Under the pieces are notes generated by a model that saw nothing but the letters and a program-made list of their open reading frames with translations, searched no databases and had not been told where the DNA came from. From Isoetes taiwanensis (taxonomy: Eukaryota > Streptophyta > Lycopodiopsida > Isoetales > Isoetaceae): a stretch of DNA of 64,000 bases. The DNA is taken from positions 16,726,089 to 16,790,088 of the forward strand of contig JAJEKV010000005.1 of the NCBI GenBank assembly GCA_021234155.1, in the 5' to 3' direction. Shown here in pieces: positions 49,218 through 61,214 of this stretch. A program made the translations under genes and the position numbers. The stretch's first letter is position 1. Every line of letters starts with the position of its first letter.

Positions 49218-52200
49218 AAACATCCTACATGAGAGATATATGATGAAAGATAGAGAGACATTTACTACCAGTGAATTAGCCAATCCTAGAGAACATTAAA
49301 TTAGTAATTTTACATCATGCAAGCCGTGCAAACTAATTCAAGAGGTTAAAGAGCCACATCATTTGATAATTCCAAGAGATCATATATGATACAAAACACG
49401 AATCCTCTTGCCTATGAACTTCTTCTTAATTTTGATAATATCAAAAGACACCAGCACAAAAGTGAAAGGTGGAACTACAAAAAACATATAGCTTTAGCTT
49501 GCGTGATGGCATCACCAATCACATCCTATAATTCATAACTATCCAGTTGAATGAGAACTTTTTATCAAAATTTTGAGGGCACCTTTAGCCTATTGTTTCA
49601 TCATTCGCAAAGGATATAATGCACGTCGTCTTGTTGGCATTAGCAGATGCAAATGTGAGTCTTCTAGGTGTTAACATAGGTCGCTCCCAACAACACATGC
49701 CGCTCCTATTAAAATGCCACACTGATTCACATAATGATTAAGATAGACATGCATATAGACATGGAGGCAGTATATATCTAAGAGGCCTTCATCTGGGATC
49801 TAAATTACTCTATTGACTTGAAAAGAATAATGCAGCCTGCAATTATTATCTAGAAGAAAAGAATCAACCATTCAGACGATAAAGGTTTAAAATATCCTCA
49901 CCAATGTAGAACACGAAAGGAGGAGATCCACATGCAACATAGAAAAAGCTAACGGACAAAAGAAATGCTACCTGAACATGTGCCTAATTTCGTGTTGGAT
50001 TGAGGAAGAAAAAGACATGCAGGGTCGATGTGGCCTGTAAATCTGAGTCTCTTGTTTATTGAACTATTTGGTAAAACACTTAATATCATTTCAACTATTT
50101 GGTAAAACGTCCGCATTTGTCATTTCAACACAGCGCATCTGTCATGCCGGTGGATCAAGTGGACACGTTGCCACATTTTAGGCGTCCGTCGACCATATCA
50201 AGTCGGCCATATTAAACCGATGAGAACATGTCTGTGTGAGATGGCCGAAGAAGCTGGAGGAATATTGATTGCAATCCAATAAGCTCTTGCTGGTCTACTT
50301 CACCTAATGCCCATATGCAAAGGATCCTCCGAGAGCAAAAACATTTCTTGCTTCTGTTTGCAAAGAAGGATTATAAAAGTACTGGAGAATATCAAGGAGC
50401 GAGAAGGCGCATTTAGAGACAACATTGATCTGTCCATGGAAAGCAAGTTAGAAAACATATTGAATGCGATAAAAGATAACTCAGATGCTCAAGGGGATGC
50501 ATGCCAAAAAGTGAAAATGAGGAATTTGAAAACAAGGGCACCATTATGCTTGAAGATATGGGATCTAGGGTAAGTTTAAAAAACCTTGAGTTCCTCGGGT
50601 CTGCCAAAGGGTGAAAGTTTGTAAAAAACTATAAAACCAGCATCTTCCCTTGTCATATTACTTGCTTAAAGGAAAAAGTTAGCAAAAAAGGAGAAAACAC
50701 GAAAAAGTACCAGGAGGGTACTGAGATGGAACCCATGAGGAAGGAAGTAACCCATGGGGAAAAATATATAGACATGGCAACAGGGTTATCATGAGAAGAA
50801 CCTTATAGAAGAAAAATACCTATGGAGGTAAGATAGGAAATGACGTGGCAAAATAAGCTCCTCGAATAATGAAGGGGTCAAAGTCACGAGACTTTAAAGA
50901 AAGAAAAATACTTGTGAGAGATGGGACGAAACTAGACAAACTGGTATCAACAAATTATGAAAGGCCTACTAGCAAGGCCAAGATATAAAGATCATGGGAA
51001 AGTATCTTATCACCAAGCTGGGGAAGAATCACTATGGTCTGGACGAACCCAAGAGCAAGGCAATTATTATGAAGGGGAATTGAACCATTGGAAAAAGAAA
51101 GTAAGAAAAAAAGAAATTGTTAACACGCGAGAATTGTTGACAAATGGGAAAATTTTTGGACGAAGTTCTTGACTAAAAGGGAAAAAGACGCGACCATGAA
51201 CATGCCGATTTAGGGCGAAAAGCCAGAATGAGGATGTCGTTCCAGAAATTGGCTCTGGAGATGAAGATGCAAGGCAGAATCTGCCTGGAAGAATGCCTGG
51301 ATGCCAAGCAATCAGAAATCTGAGTTTCTACCAGGTTCCAGCCTTGTAACGACCGGATTTGCCTGTAAATAAACAAGGAAGCCGTGATTCTGAGCAAATC
51401 GGATCTCAGACAGCCCGAAAATGCTTGGCAAAGAACTTGAAAGCGTGGAAATGCTTGGATCAGCACAAAACGACCCTGAAGCAGGCCGAAATTACTGATC
51501 TGAGTCGGATTTGGCCGGATTTGCATACATTCTTGATTCCAGAATTGCCCTGGCAAATTTAGAAGGATCCCCAACAGTCGAAATTGCTTGACCGGACAGC
51601 AGAATGAAAGGATCTAGCAAAAGGGTTATGGCGTAGAAAAAATGCCGCAATTGACAATACCAAGGCTTCTTCCGACTCAAGATTCTTTGAAAAACCCATC
51701 TACATCCTCCACGGCTAGAATTTGACGGCTTTAATGCCTGTTTTTTGGATTTTTGCCCGTCAAAACAGCTGAAAAAACAAGGTGCTGCGCACGGAGGGTT
51801 GCCCTTCATGGCAGAGGGTGAAGTGGCTTAAATCATAGTTCAAAGTCATGTTTTGACAATCAATTCAAATTGGTACTTCAAGGCAATCGTAGGAATTGTG
51901 AATTGTTTTGCATGCCAATTTTGTTCAGGGTATGAAGGAAGAACTCGATATTAAAATTGCTAAGAATTTAATAGCATGAAATACATGGAAGTTGCAAGCA
52001 AAGTAAAGCTGCTTAGAAATGCGAAGGCATGTCCTTTGTTGCTCAATAGTTATGGGTCGTGTTTTGAGCCTAGGCCCGGTCGAAGACAAATGATTTGGAG
52101 TCCATGGTTGAGCTCAAACATACATTTACCCTGGCTCTTCAGTACGCTTTGGCGCAATGATCGAGGATCTATCTTCACTGTAGCTAATGCGCCTCCTAAT

Positions 52201-52518
52201 GGGTAACTGTGAAATTTATCAAGCAATGCTCCTACTATTGTGACATGTAGCGTCTTGGATGCAGTATAGATGTCGTCGAACATTGTTAACTCTTCCTTCA
52301 TGTGGCCGCTTCTTCGCACATGTCGTTAGGAGGCCAAAAACTATCTTGTTGCAAGCATTGCACGTCTTCACGACCTTGTTGTTGCCAGTTATATTCAATC
52401 TTGATGTTCATGAGACCTGCATATCCAAAAATGTTTGATTAGTGGAAATCTATATAAAAGAAGGTGACAAGCGAGGACAATTTTGACTTAGTTTTAGGAG
52501 CAGAAGATATGCCTTGGT
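49218..52518. other. Unassigned spacer
   Basis: No recognisable gene. 50,307-50,573 is an ATG-started 88-codon frame with a Lys/Glu-rich centre (IIKVLENIKEREG, ENILNAIKDNSDAQG). 50,650-51,170 is purine-rich and open in pieces. Together these look like the remains of a retrotransposon gag-like or other low-complexity gene, but no diagnostic motif is present. A 133-codon minus-strand frame at 51,173-51,574 lacks any known domain. Confidence 0.3.
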
Positions 52519-52568
52519 ATTTGTATAGTCGAGTGGCTATGCACGCATAAGCACTCGACTATACAAAT
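52519..52568. repeat. Perfect 17-bp inverted repeat
   Basis: TTTGTATAGTCGAGTG (plus one flanking A) pairs without mismatch with CACTCGACTATACAAA (plus T), separated by a 16-bp spacer, GCTATGCACGCATAAG. The phrase GCTATGC/GCATAGC recurs several times in the next 400 bp. It could be a protein-binding palindrome, the tip of a small foldback, or a short RNA hairpin. Confidence 0.75.
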
Positions 52569-54200
52569 TTTTTTATTGTTCAAACCCTATGTGCACATAG
52601 GTTCAGTATGAATTTTATAATTACGAAGCTATGCACACATAGACTAGGAACTATATGTGCATAGCATTTTGGCTTCACAAAAATTACAACGAAATAACAA
52701 GATGCTGCCTTTAACAAAAAAAAAGACCCCTAGCTATACAAAAAAATACCCCTAGTTCAGGGCCTATGCGCACAGAGCCACTTGACAGTAGAAAAGTTTC
52801 TCCTCTTCAATATAGCCACTTGCTATACAATAAATCACCTATTCATGAACTATGAGCACATACACTCAGTTAGCTATGCTATTTCAAATTTAATAATTAT
52901 AAAGCTATGATGTTAATAATTACGAAGGCTATGCTAGGTATCTATGAGATCTCCTCATAGAGTTATGCCCGAGGGTGCCACCAGAGATCTTGCCAATAAT
53001 GTGTTGACATATCCTATTAATCCACTGCCTCTCGCGAGTTGTCCTTGATCGCATCCATGAAATTTATAGTTTAACTGTTTTGAAAACGAATATAAGAAAA
53101 ATGTTTGCACTATAATACCCAAACAATTTCTATTTGCATTTTTTTTTCTAAAGAGTGCCATCTTCGCTTGATGATATCACACCTAAAATTAGTGTCACAA
53201 AGACCCTAAAACGGTCTATCAACCCTACAAGGATTGCGGTACATTAACGAAATACAACCATTGCAATTCCAACAAATATGCAATAGCAATAATTCTTGAA
53301 ATTTCCACATAATTAGCATAATTAAAAGGAGGGATTTCCATAGGAATCTAACTGCAGCAAACTAGCAAAGAGGCGCAATAGCAAGCTTGGGCAGTCTTAG
53401 GCTTGGATTTAGTTTGTTAATAAATCTATCTTTAAACTAGGCATCTAGGCATTGAAAACGGGGTTAAAAGCCATAAAAACCAATATGTTAAACATTAAAA
53501 AAATTGTAGATTTGCAGTAAGCAAATAAAATTGAGATATACAAACATTTGGCGGCCGATTACCAAAAGCCACAAAAACCTGAATGGGGCACACAACCACG
53601 TTATAAGAAATAGTCGAAGATGGAAGGGCCAGAAAAAGCAAGCCGATTTGAGGTGGCCCAAAATACAAGCAAGCAAACCCTAAATAGCAGATAAATTCAT
53701 TGACATATGCAATTGAGGCTTCTTCCTTCGGTTGTTCAAACTGAAAGGCTGCACTCACAGGGTCGGAGCAGCGATACATGCTGAGCAGATGCAGCGACTG
53801 TAGAAAACGACGTCGTTGGTTGCTGCGACCAATTTTTCATAAAGTGGTTCAGACAATGTTGTTTCTTCACCATTGATTTGTGCAAGAGTTGCACCATTGA
53901 TTTGTGCAAGAGTTTTTAAGGAAGAAATACACTGACCTTGGATATGGAAGATTCTTATCTTCCATAATCTAAGGGTCAGGAATTAACAATAGAAACAATC
54001 ACGATAAAGAAAGCCATTTGAGATGAAACTGAGAATGTTTCATTGTAGAGTTAATAATCATTAGATCTTCAGTTAATTGTTTAGCAAATAAACCCCCCCT
54101 TTTTTTTAACTTCATATTATTGGCAACGTATGGAATGCCATTGGGGATAAAATTCAGAAGAAACACTTTGGAATGGGAAAGGGGGGGAGTTCTAGGTATC
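52569..54200. other. Unassigned spacer
   Basis: AT-rich sequence with short repeated phrases around 52,620-52,960 (variants of CTATGCACATAG). Minus-strand frames at 53,488-53,779 overlap in different registers and show no domain. A short direct repeat (CACCATTGATTTGTGCAAGAG) occurs at about 53,869 and 53,892. Confidence 0.3.
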
Positions 54201-54361
54201 CATGCCTTCAATGCCTGCCCAAAAAGGGTGCTTGGAGATAATGCATGGCCGACAATAGGCAATTTGAAAGCTCTGGGTTCTGGGTATGCATGCCTTCAAT
54301 GCCTGCCCAAAAAGGGTGCTTGGAGATAATGCATGGCCGACAATAGGCAATTTGAAAGCTC
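54201..54361. repeat. 88-bp tandem duplication, exact over at least 71 bp
   Basis: The block starting CATGCCTTCAATGCCTGCCC at 54,201 is repeated at 54,289 with no visible mismatch through TTTGAAAGCTC. The identity implies a very recent duplication or an assembly stutter. It generates repeated frames on both strands that are not genes. Confidence 0.9.
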
Positions 54362-54673
54362 ATATGGCATGTAGCAAATTTGACTAAAATTGTGGATCTA
54401 ATAATGTAAAGGCATTCTGCATGCTTCGGAAGGGTAACTTGGAAGCTCATATCCCATCTTTTATTGATTGGAGAAAGGTAGTCTCCTTCTATATGAAGGT
54501 TTGTACAAGAAACAACACGAAACTAGTATTGGGGCAACTTTAGCTAAATGTGCTTATAATAAGACAAGCCATTTTGCCTTATTTTGGCCACCTTGTAGGT
54601 ACCCAAAGCAGGCTTTGGCCTCTCAAAGGACATTTTCTGCATGGATAAAACGGGTGCTTTTGTGCCCCATGTG

Positions 54674-55315
54674 CTACCTCATGTCATTGCTTTCACTTGG
54701 TTCAATTGACACTATAGAATCTGTAGCGCCTGCAGCAAGTAAGACATTGTACGGATGGAAGGATAAACATCTGATTGAACTAATCCTTTGGCCTAAAAAG
54801 CTGTTGTGGTAGCGATTCATGCTCAGCTGCTCGCCACTTGTGTTGAATACTTTGATGTACTGCTTTGCAGACCCATTTGCAATGACTAGTGCATGTTGAT
54901 GAACTGCAAATGCTGTCAGATTACCTTTATGAGCATCTATACTCAGAAAAGGGGCACCACAATTTCTCACATCAAAGAACTGTGAGCAGCAATGCAATCA
55001 CATCAATCTTTATAAAACTGTCCTCACAAGAAATATTCCTTTTTAAAAAGTAATTTCACTTACCTTTCCCATATCCATTCTAGGATGAAAATCACTACCA
55101 ACTACCCTGTGAGCATGGGGCCTCATTCCATCTGCATTAAATCTTGTCTTTTCTTGCTCAGCCTGCACTTGTAACAACCCACATAACTAAATTATGAGCA
55201 AGACTTGCTGAACATGGCGTAGAACAATTACCTGTTCAAGCTGCTTCCTAGTAGATTCTAACAGCCGGTGTGCTTCTAATAATCCATCCTCCAAACACTT
55301 CTTTTTCTGAAGATG
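54674..55315 (-). CDS. RAPTOR-like WD40 protein, C-terminal exons
   Basis: Three minus-strand exons have correct GT-AG borders and phase 0. Exon 55,315-55,232 reads a coiled-coil segment ([20 protein letters not shown]). Exon 55,162-55,064 reads [19 protein letters not shown]. Exon 54,979-54,674 reads [60 protein letters not shown] and [15 protein letters not shown], then stop. The last exon matches the final WD40 blades of RAPTOR, the substrate-presenting subunit of TORC1. The middle exon matches the preceding RPH..RVVGVGF region, lacking the usual IVSASQAGD link. The coiled-coil exon is not something I know from RAPTOR. No N-terminal caspase-like or HEAT part was found upstream, so this is a fragment or a chimaera. 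Confidence 0.6.
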
Positions 55316-57149
55316 CTGCAACGAAGTCCGATTAGTTTCTCATAATTAAGCTGCAAGCAAGATGCTTAGGAATGTACCTTGGAGAGACCACAATTTAGAG
55401 CTTCTGAACATTTTAAGCTCTCTTATTCCATTCGTTTTTCAACTAGTAATTCTCAATCTTCAGACAATTTTTATTTCTCTTGCAGTTGAACCTAGTTTAA
55501 AAAAAGACCATAATGATTAGACCGGAACTACTGAAGGGGTTAATGAAATGGGCTAAGGAGAAGAATGCTCCTCTGGAGTATGGACATTTTTTACATCTCA
55601 AACATAAAGTCAAACAAATGCAATTACTATTTCTCTCTCCCCAACAAATTGGTAAATAAAGTATAAATGCTCAATGCAAACACTGTCCACCAAATTTTCT
55701 TGAATGACTTTCTTTATTACTAACTTAATTTTACCACTCTATACATCAAATAGAAATGTTGCTGGCATTCAACTTCAGATTGTCTAAACGTCCTGACTCA
55801 CCGATAATGATGCTTTGGAAGCCTTAATCAGATAAACCTTAAACGGCTTAAATCAACAAGGCACATAACTGATCAAGAACTCAAGAATTAAGATGTTTTA
55901 AAGGGACTTAACCACTTAATAGGTTCCATTATGTACCTGATAATTCCATTACACATCTGATGCATTACTTCTATGTGTGGTCTTCACAGCCTGTGGATCT
56001 GCAATTGGAAAAAAAGAATGGTTTACTGCTTGCCATTTGTCCAAAGATGCAGTATAGCTATGAGAAAGGATAATTCATGTAGGGACAAAAGCCATATTTA
56101 AAATCATAAGCTACTTCTAAAGGTATGAAGCAGTAGATTTTTGTTGTTTTTGAGATAAGCCAAGATCTCAGGGACAGTCAAGCCATGTCTTCCATGAATC
56201 AGTCCTGTGGGATGAATTCTGCACATTGCATTGCTTAAAATGACAGATGATTTTACCTGGCCAAGTTGTGGAAAACCTTATCTGTGATAGAACAGAGGTA
56301 GAAGGAGCTGCTACATGACGAATCATTACACCCAGCTTCACTAGGCATTATCCCTAGAACAAAATGAATTACGATTGTCTTTAACTTGATTGAGATAAGT
56401 AGAGTTGTCATCTCACTTCTTTGATGCAAGAAAATATGCAGAAATCGGCCTGAAAAGGGAAGCCCTAAGTTCGTGCACAGCCTTGCATGCTGCCCAAATT
56501 GTTCTCAATCATCCCGTTGAATATGTTCTGGATCAATCCTCTCGACCTATATCATGTATCAGAACTAAGGTCCAGCAAAACAATGCATAGAAAATGTGTT
56601 TTACTTGGCAAACTGCTCCAGCCATTTTCTCCACAGGGTTGCTATCGTGGCGTCTTTCAGATTATTCAGGATTTCAGGGCATGTGCCATCTCCACAAGAC
56701 AGTCCCGTAGGACAGTCCGCTGCCCAAAATCTCTGGTTTATTCCTTCCTACTCAAGTATTTTCGAAAGAATTGAAGAGAAGGGCGCTGGGATGGATAGGA
56801 AAACAGGTTAGCCGGTTTCAAAAATGGCTCCTCAACAACAGCGGCCACCGAGAGTTTACAGCTGACAGTAAGTTTGGAGCAGTCGTCGTTATATTCTTTG
56901 GATATACTGGCATATACTTGAAATATGCCATAAACCCACATCAACAAGGGCTTGCCCCTAGGGCAACAACAAAAATCTATGGCAAAAATGAAAGGCCTTG
57001 AGTTGGGCAATCAGTAGCGTCATAGAAAGGGCAACTACAAGACATATTCGTTATTTAAAAGGCTACAAGACATATTCGTTATTTGAAAGGCTACGAATAG
57101 AGAAATGCCTGTCATTTTTTTTTATATATATCTTTATTTATAAATTTTA
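55316..57149. other. Unassigned spacer
   Basis: I could not extend the RAPTOR-like gene upstream: candidate exons at about 55,940-56,010 contain stops. Plus-strand frames at 56,405-56,811 and 56,771-57,001, the latter with a hydrophobic segment (FGAVVVIFFGYTGIYL), have no recognised domain. A 33-bp direct repeat around ACAAGACATATTCGTTATTT occurs at about 57,036-57,100. Confidence 0.3.
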
Positions 57150-59590
57150 AACATTTGTAGGTAGGAAGGCATTGAGACAAAGAAGTTTGCCATTTGAAGG
57201 GCTGATTTAACGAGGAGTTCGAGCATATGGCACCCGAGTAAATTAATGACATCGATGGCTGCGCTACATCTTTTGTGGAATACCCACAATAGTGGAAAAA
57301 ATACCATTACCTTTGCAAACTACTAGCTCTAGTATAACATGTACAAATAAATTCAGTCAAGATACACCGTGCAACTGTACAAGACCCTATATGAAGCTAG
57401 CAAACAGAGAAGTGGTGCAGATTTTCCCACACCGTGGTATAGCTTCAATCCATAAGGCGCATCAGAACGGAGAGCAGGATTTTGGAGATGGCAAGATCCG
57501 AAAGGGAAGGAAAAGCGCAGATTGATCATCTGAAACTTATCAGAGGGCCAGATACACAATATATACTCGAACGGAAAAGCCGCCTCCGCCCAGAAACTTC
57601 CCCATGAGGGAAAGTTTCATATTTACATATTTACAAAGGCTTTTCATATTTACAAAGACTTTTCATATTTACAAAGTTTCATAAAATAAAAGAAAATACC
57701 TGGCTCATGAGCTTAGGAGGGAAAGTTTCATAAAATATTTGTGAGATATTTATGATACTTTGTAAAATATTTCAAAGTTTCATATTTACAAACTTTGATA
57801 TCATTTACAAAGACTTTTAAGTTTTATATTTACAAACTTTCATATTTACAAACTTTGATATCATTTACAAAGACTTTTAAGTTTCATATTTACAAACTTT
57901 GATATCATTTACAAATTGTAGGTGGGATTAAATCAGGATATTTACAAATATGGACCTTAAACAAAGGAATAAATATCCTGATTTAATCCCACCTACAATT
58001 TGTAAACAATATCAAAGTTTGTAATAGGTGGGATTAAATCAGGATATTTATTCCTTTGTTTAAGGTCCATATCTGTAAATATCCTGATTTAACCCCACCT
58101 ACAATTTGTAAACGATATCAAAGTTTGTAAATACGAAAGTTTGTAAATATGAAACTTAAAAGTCTTTGTAAACGATATCAAAGTTTGTAAATATGAAACT
58201 TTGAAATAGTTTACAAAATTTCATAAATATCTCACAAATATTTTATGAAACTTTCCCTCATGAGCTCATGAGCCAGGTATTTTCTCTTTATTTTATAAAA
58301 CTTTGTAAATATAAAAAGTCTTTGTAAATATGTAAATATGAAACTTTCCCTCATAAGGAAGTTTGAAATATTTTGCGAAAAGTTTTCCGTTCAGTATATA
58401 TTATGTCCTCTGATAAGTTTCCTCATGATCAATCTGCCCTTTTCCTTTGTTTTCCTTCGGATCTTTTGCTATTTCAAAATTCGTTGTTACACTTTTGGGT
58501 CTATGCAATATGCGTTACGATGCACCTTATAGATTGAAGCTATACCACGGTGTGGAAAAATCTGCACCACTTCTCTGTTTGCTAGCTTCAAATAGGGTCT
58601 TGTACAGTTGCACGATGTATCTTTGACTGAATCTATTTGTACATATTATACTAAAGCTAGTAGTTTGCAAAGGGGTAATGGTTATATTTACAAACTTTGA
58701 TATCGTTTACAAATTGTAGGTGGGATTAAATTAGGATATTTATTCCTTTGTTTAAGGTCCATATTTGTAAATATCCTGATTTAACCCCACCTACAATTTG
58801 TAAACGATATCAAAGTTTGTAAATACGAAACTTAAAAGTCTTTGTAAACGATATCAAAGTTTGTAAATATGAAAGTTTGGAAATATGAACTTAAAAGTCT
58901 TTGTAAACGATATCAAAGTTTGTAAATATGAAAGTTTGTAAATATGAAACTTTGAAATATTTTACAAAGTATCATAAATATCTCACAAATATTTTATGAA
59001 ACTTTCCCTCGTGAGCTCATGAGCCAGGTATTTTCTTTTATTTTATGAAACTTTGTAAATATGAAAAGTCTTTGTAAATATGAAAGGTCTTTGTAAATAT
59101 GTAAATATGAAACTTTCCCTCATGGGGAAGTTTCTGGGCGGAGGCGGCTTTTCCGTTCGAGTATATATTGTGTATCTGGCCCTCTGATAAGTTTCAGATG
59201 ATCAATCTGCCCTTTTCCTTCCCTTTCGGATCTTGCCATCTCCAAAATTCGTTCTGTTACGCTTTTGGGTCTATTCTGCTCTCTGTTCTGATGCGCCTTA
59301 TGGATTGAAGCTATACCACGGTGTGGGAAAATCTGCACCACTTCTCTGTTTGCTAGCTTCAAATAGGGTCTTGTACAGTTGCACGGTGTATCTTGACTGA
59401 ATTTATTTGTACATGTTATACTAGAGCTAGTAGTTTGCAAAGGGTAATGGCTTTTCCAGCTATTGTGGGCATTCCACAAAGATGTAGCGTGACCTCGATG
59501 CCGAATCAATTTACTCGCCCGATTACTATGCTGACACCTCATAAATCAGCCCTTCAAATGGCAGCTTTCTTTGTCTCAATGCTCTCTTCC
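57150..59590. repeat. Large inverted repeat carrying HeLo-like gene 5' ends
   Basis: The left arm (about 57,150-57,600) and right arm (about 59,113-59,590) are inverted copies, each containing the same promoter-proximal stretch and the first codons of the HeLo-like gene. Pairing is nearly exact around the inner ends (AAGCCGCCTCCGCCCAGAAA and its complement). A third, shorter direct copy of the promoter part lies at about 58,370-58,690. The left arm's gene piece, read on the minus strand, is VKSALQMANFFVSM, truncated at about 57,155. Transcription through the arms would give a hairpin RNA homologous to the functional gene copies. Confidence 0.8.
57600..59112. repeat. Nested AT-rich palindromes and tandem repeats
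   Basis: The interior of the inverted repeat is built from variants of AAAGTTTGTAAATATGAAAC, AGTCTTTGTAAACGATATC and GTAGGTGGGATTAAATCAGG in both orientations. 57,600-57,960 is mirrored by about 58,010-58,350, and another copy runs 58,685-59,112. TTTACAAA/TTTGTAAA recurs dozens of times. It has no coding capacity. Such DNA is prone to cruciform formation and to assembly error. Confidence 0.8.
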
Positions 59591-60291
59591 TACCTTGAAA
59601 CAAAATGCATTATAGCCAAGAATGCGTCTGAAATGCACAAACTCAAATCCAAAGTATTGGACTTTGCAACCCTGATTGAAAAATATGGCCATAACACGGG
59701 TTTGGGATTCCACTTGAAACTTTATTGTGCAATTCCGTGAAGTAATCCAAGACTTCCAACTTCTCCAAAGAGTACAACCACCACCAATGGCATCTCCAGG
59801 TTCATATTTGCTCGTAATTTCAGTTCCCAATTTAATGAATACTCTAATACACTCTTTCGTTTGCATATCGAGTTTCATACCCATTTGGCTTGCGCTGCTC
59901 AGTTCCAAGGTTTACATCTCTTGATCAGAAATCTTGAAATGAGTAGATTTTGGAATTTCCAAATGAGAAACATTGCTGAATGTAGATGGCCAGTATTTTG
60001 GCAGAATTTTCTGCTTGCCTTTCCTACTGTAAGAGCTAATTTTTTTTCAGGCAATCCCGAGGTTGTGAAAAACTGAAATTGAAGATTGAAAAAAGATCAG
60101 AAGGAGGTCCTAACTTGGTTACGCCATTAGATATAGATCATATATTTGACATGGCAGGGATTAATTCAGTGGAACTGACGATTTCCCAAATCCTTGAGAG
60201 GGAAGACGAAATTGAAGATGTTGATAATCCCTCTTTTACATCAACGGTTCTGACGCATATTTCTCCAAAAATGCACCAAGACAATGTCTGA
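59447..60291 (+). CDS. HeLo/MLKL-N-terminal-like protein (copy A)
   Basis: An ATG at 59,447 begins MAFPAIVGIPQRC. Helix-forming blocks follow: KSALQMAAFFVSMLSSYLET, NASEMHKLKSKVLDFATLIE, then after a frame change near 59,740 REVIQDFQLL, SSQFNEYSNTLFR, RFWNFQMRNIAECRWP. A further break at the T run (60,042) leads to KLKLKIEKRSEGGPNLVTP and the acidic end EREDEIEDVDNP, stop at 60,291. The helix pattern resembles the four-helix HeLo domain of MLKL-type and RPW8-like cell-death proteins; no kinase or NB domain follows. The full product would be about 280 residues. Compared with copy B, many differences fall on CAG/CTG, so the breaks may be sequence errors. The assignment is by pattern only. Confidence 0.45.
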
Positions 60292-61126
60292 GTAAAACTA
60301 TTCACCTGTTTTCCTATTTATTTATTGATAACTCTTTGTGTTGACGTCACAGAGGGAGGGCCCAGTGATTATGTTATCCCCATGTTAACATAATCACTAA
60401 TGCCAATAAATTGTAATATTTCATGTGACAATATGGATGAAGCTTTACTTAGCATTCTCAAGTTGTTTATTGAATGAAATTTCACAATTAATAGAGGATA
60501 TTACATAATTCTAGGCTGCTTCCATGTGCTCGATTGCATGCTTTGCGGTTCACAAGGCATCCTTGTGAATTTGGTGATTATAGAGAAAATCCAATGCCCT
60601 GACAGTTATTTTCTTGTGCTAGGTGGGACATTAAAACTATTAGAGGTTACTAGAGCTTGCTCAGTTTGGCAATTTGCTAAACTCATTCTCATGTTGTGCC
60701 TAGATCATACAATGGTTTTTGTTTATTTAAGCTGTTTTATTTATGTTTGATGCAACATGCTCCCATTTTGTCCACGTGAAGTAATGTTCAATCAAACCAT
60801 GACATCTCTGTCAAGCAAATAAAGCCTAACGACGACGTATTTGGAAAAATCTTTGTTCAATCTTCTCAAATAAGAGGAGCGGCAATGTATTTTTTGTAAC
60901 AACTTAGATGCGCAAGAACAAGAACCTAAGGAGTGCCATTTTTCTTACGAACGATGTCGAACGATTGTTGTATCTAGAAAATGGAGATCTGATCGCAATG
61001 ACAGGGGATAAGCTATTTTGCAAACAAAAAATCAATGCAGTCTATTGTAGGCAATGTTGTGACAATTGTGCCTTCTTTCAGTTTATGATTAAAATGTTGA
61101 TTTCCAAACCTACATTTAGGCTCTGT
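60292..61126. other. Spacer between HeLo-like copies
   Basis: No gene is recognised. A short inverted repeat (TGATTATGTTATCC and GTTAACATAATCA) lies at 60,366-60,398, just after a GGGCCCAGTGATTAT phrase that also follows copy B at 61,796. The 86-codon frame at 60,908-61,168 runs into the repeated promoter region and is not convincing. Confidence 0.35.
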
Positions 61127-61214
61127 CCAAATAGGGTCTTGTACAGTTGCACGGTGTATCTTGACTGAATTTATTTGTACATGTTATACTAGAGCTAGTA
61201 GTTTGCAAAGGGTA

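Noticed and set aside
51173-51574. 133-codon minus-strand frame
   Set aside because: No recognised motif, no splice signals, and similar-length frames occur on the opposite strand; left as spacer.
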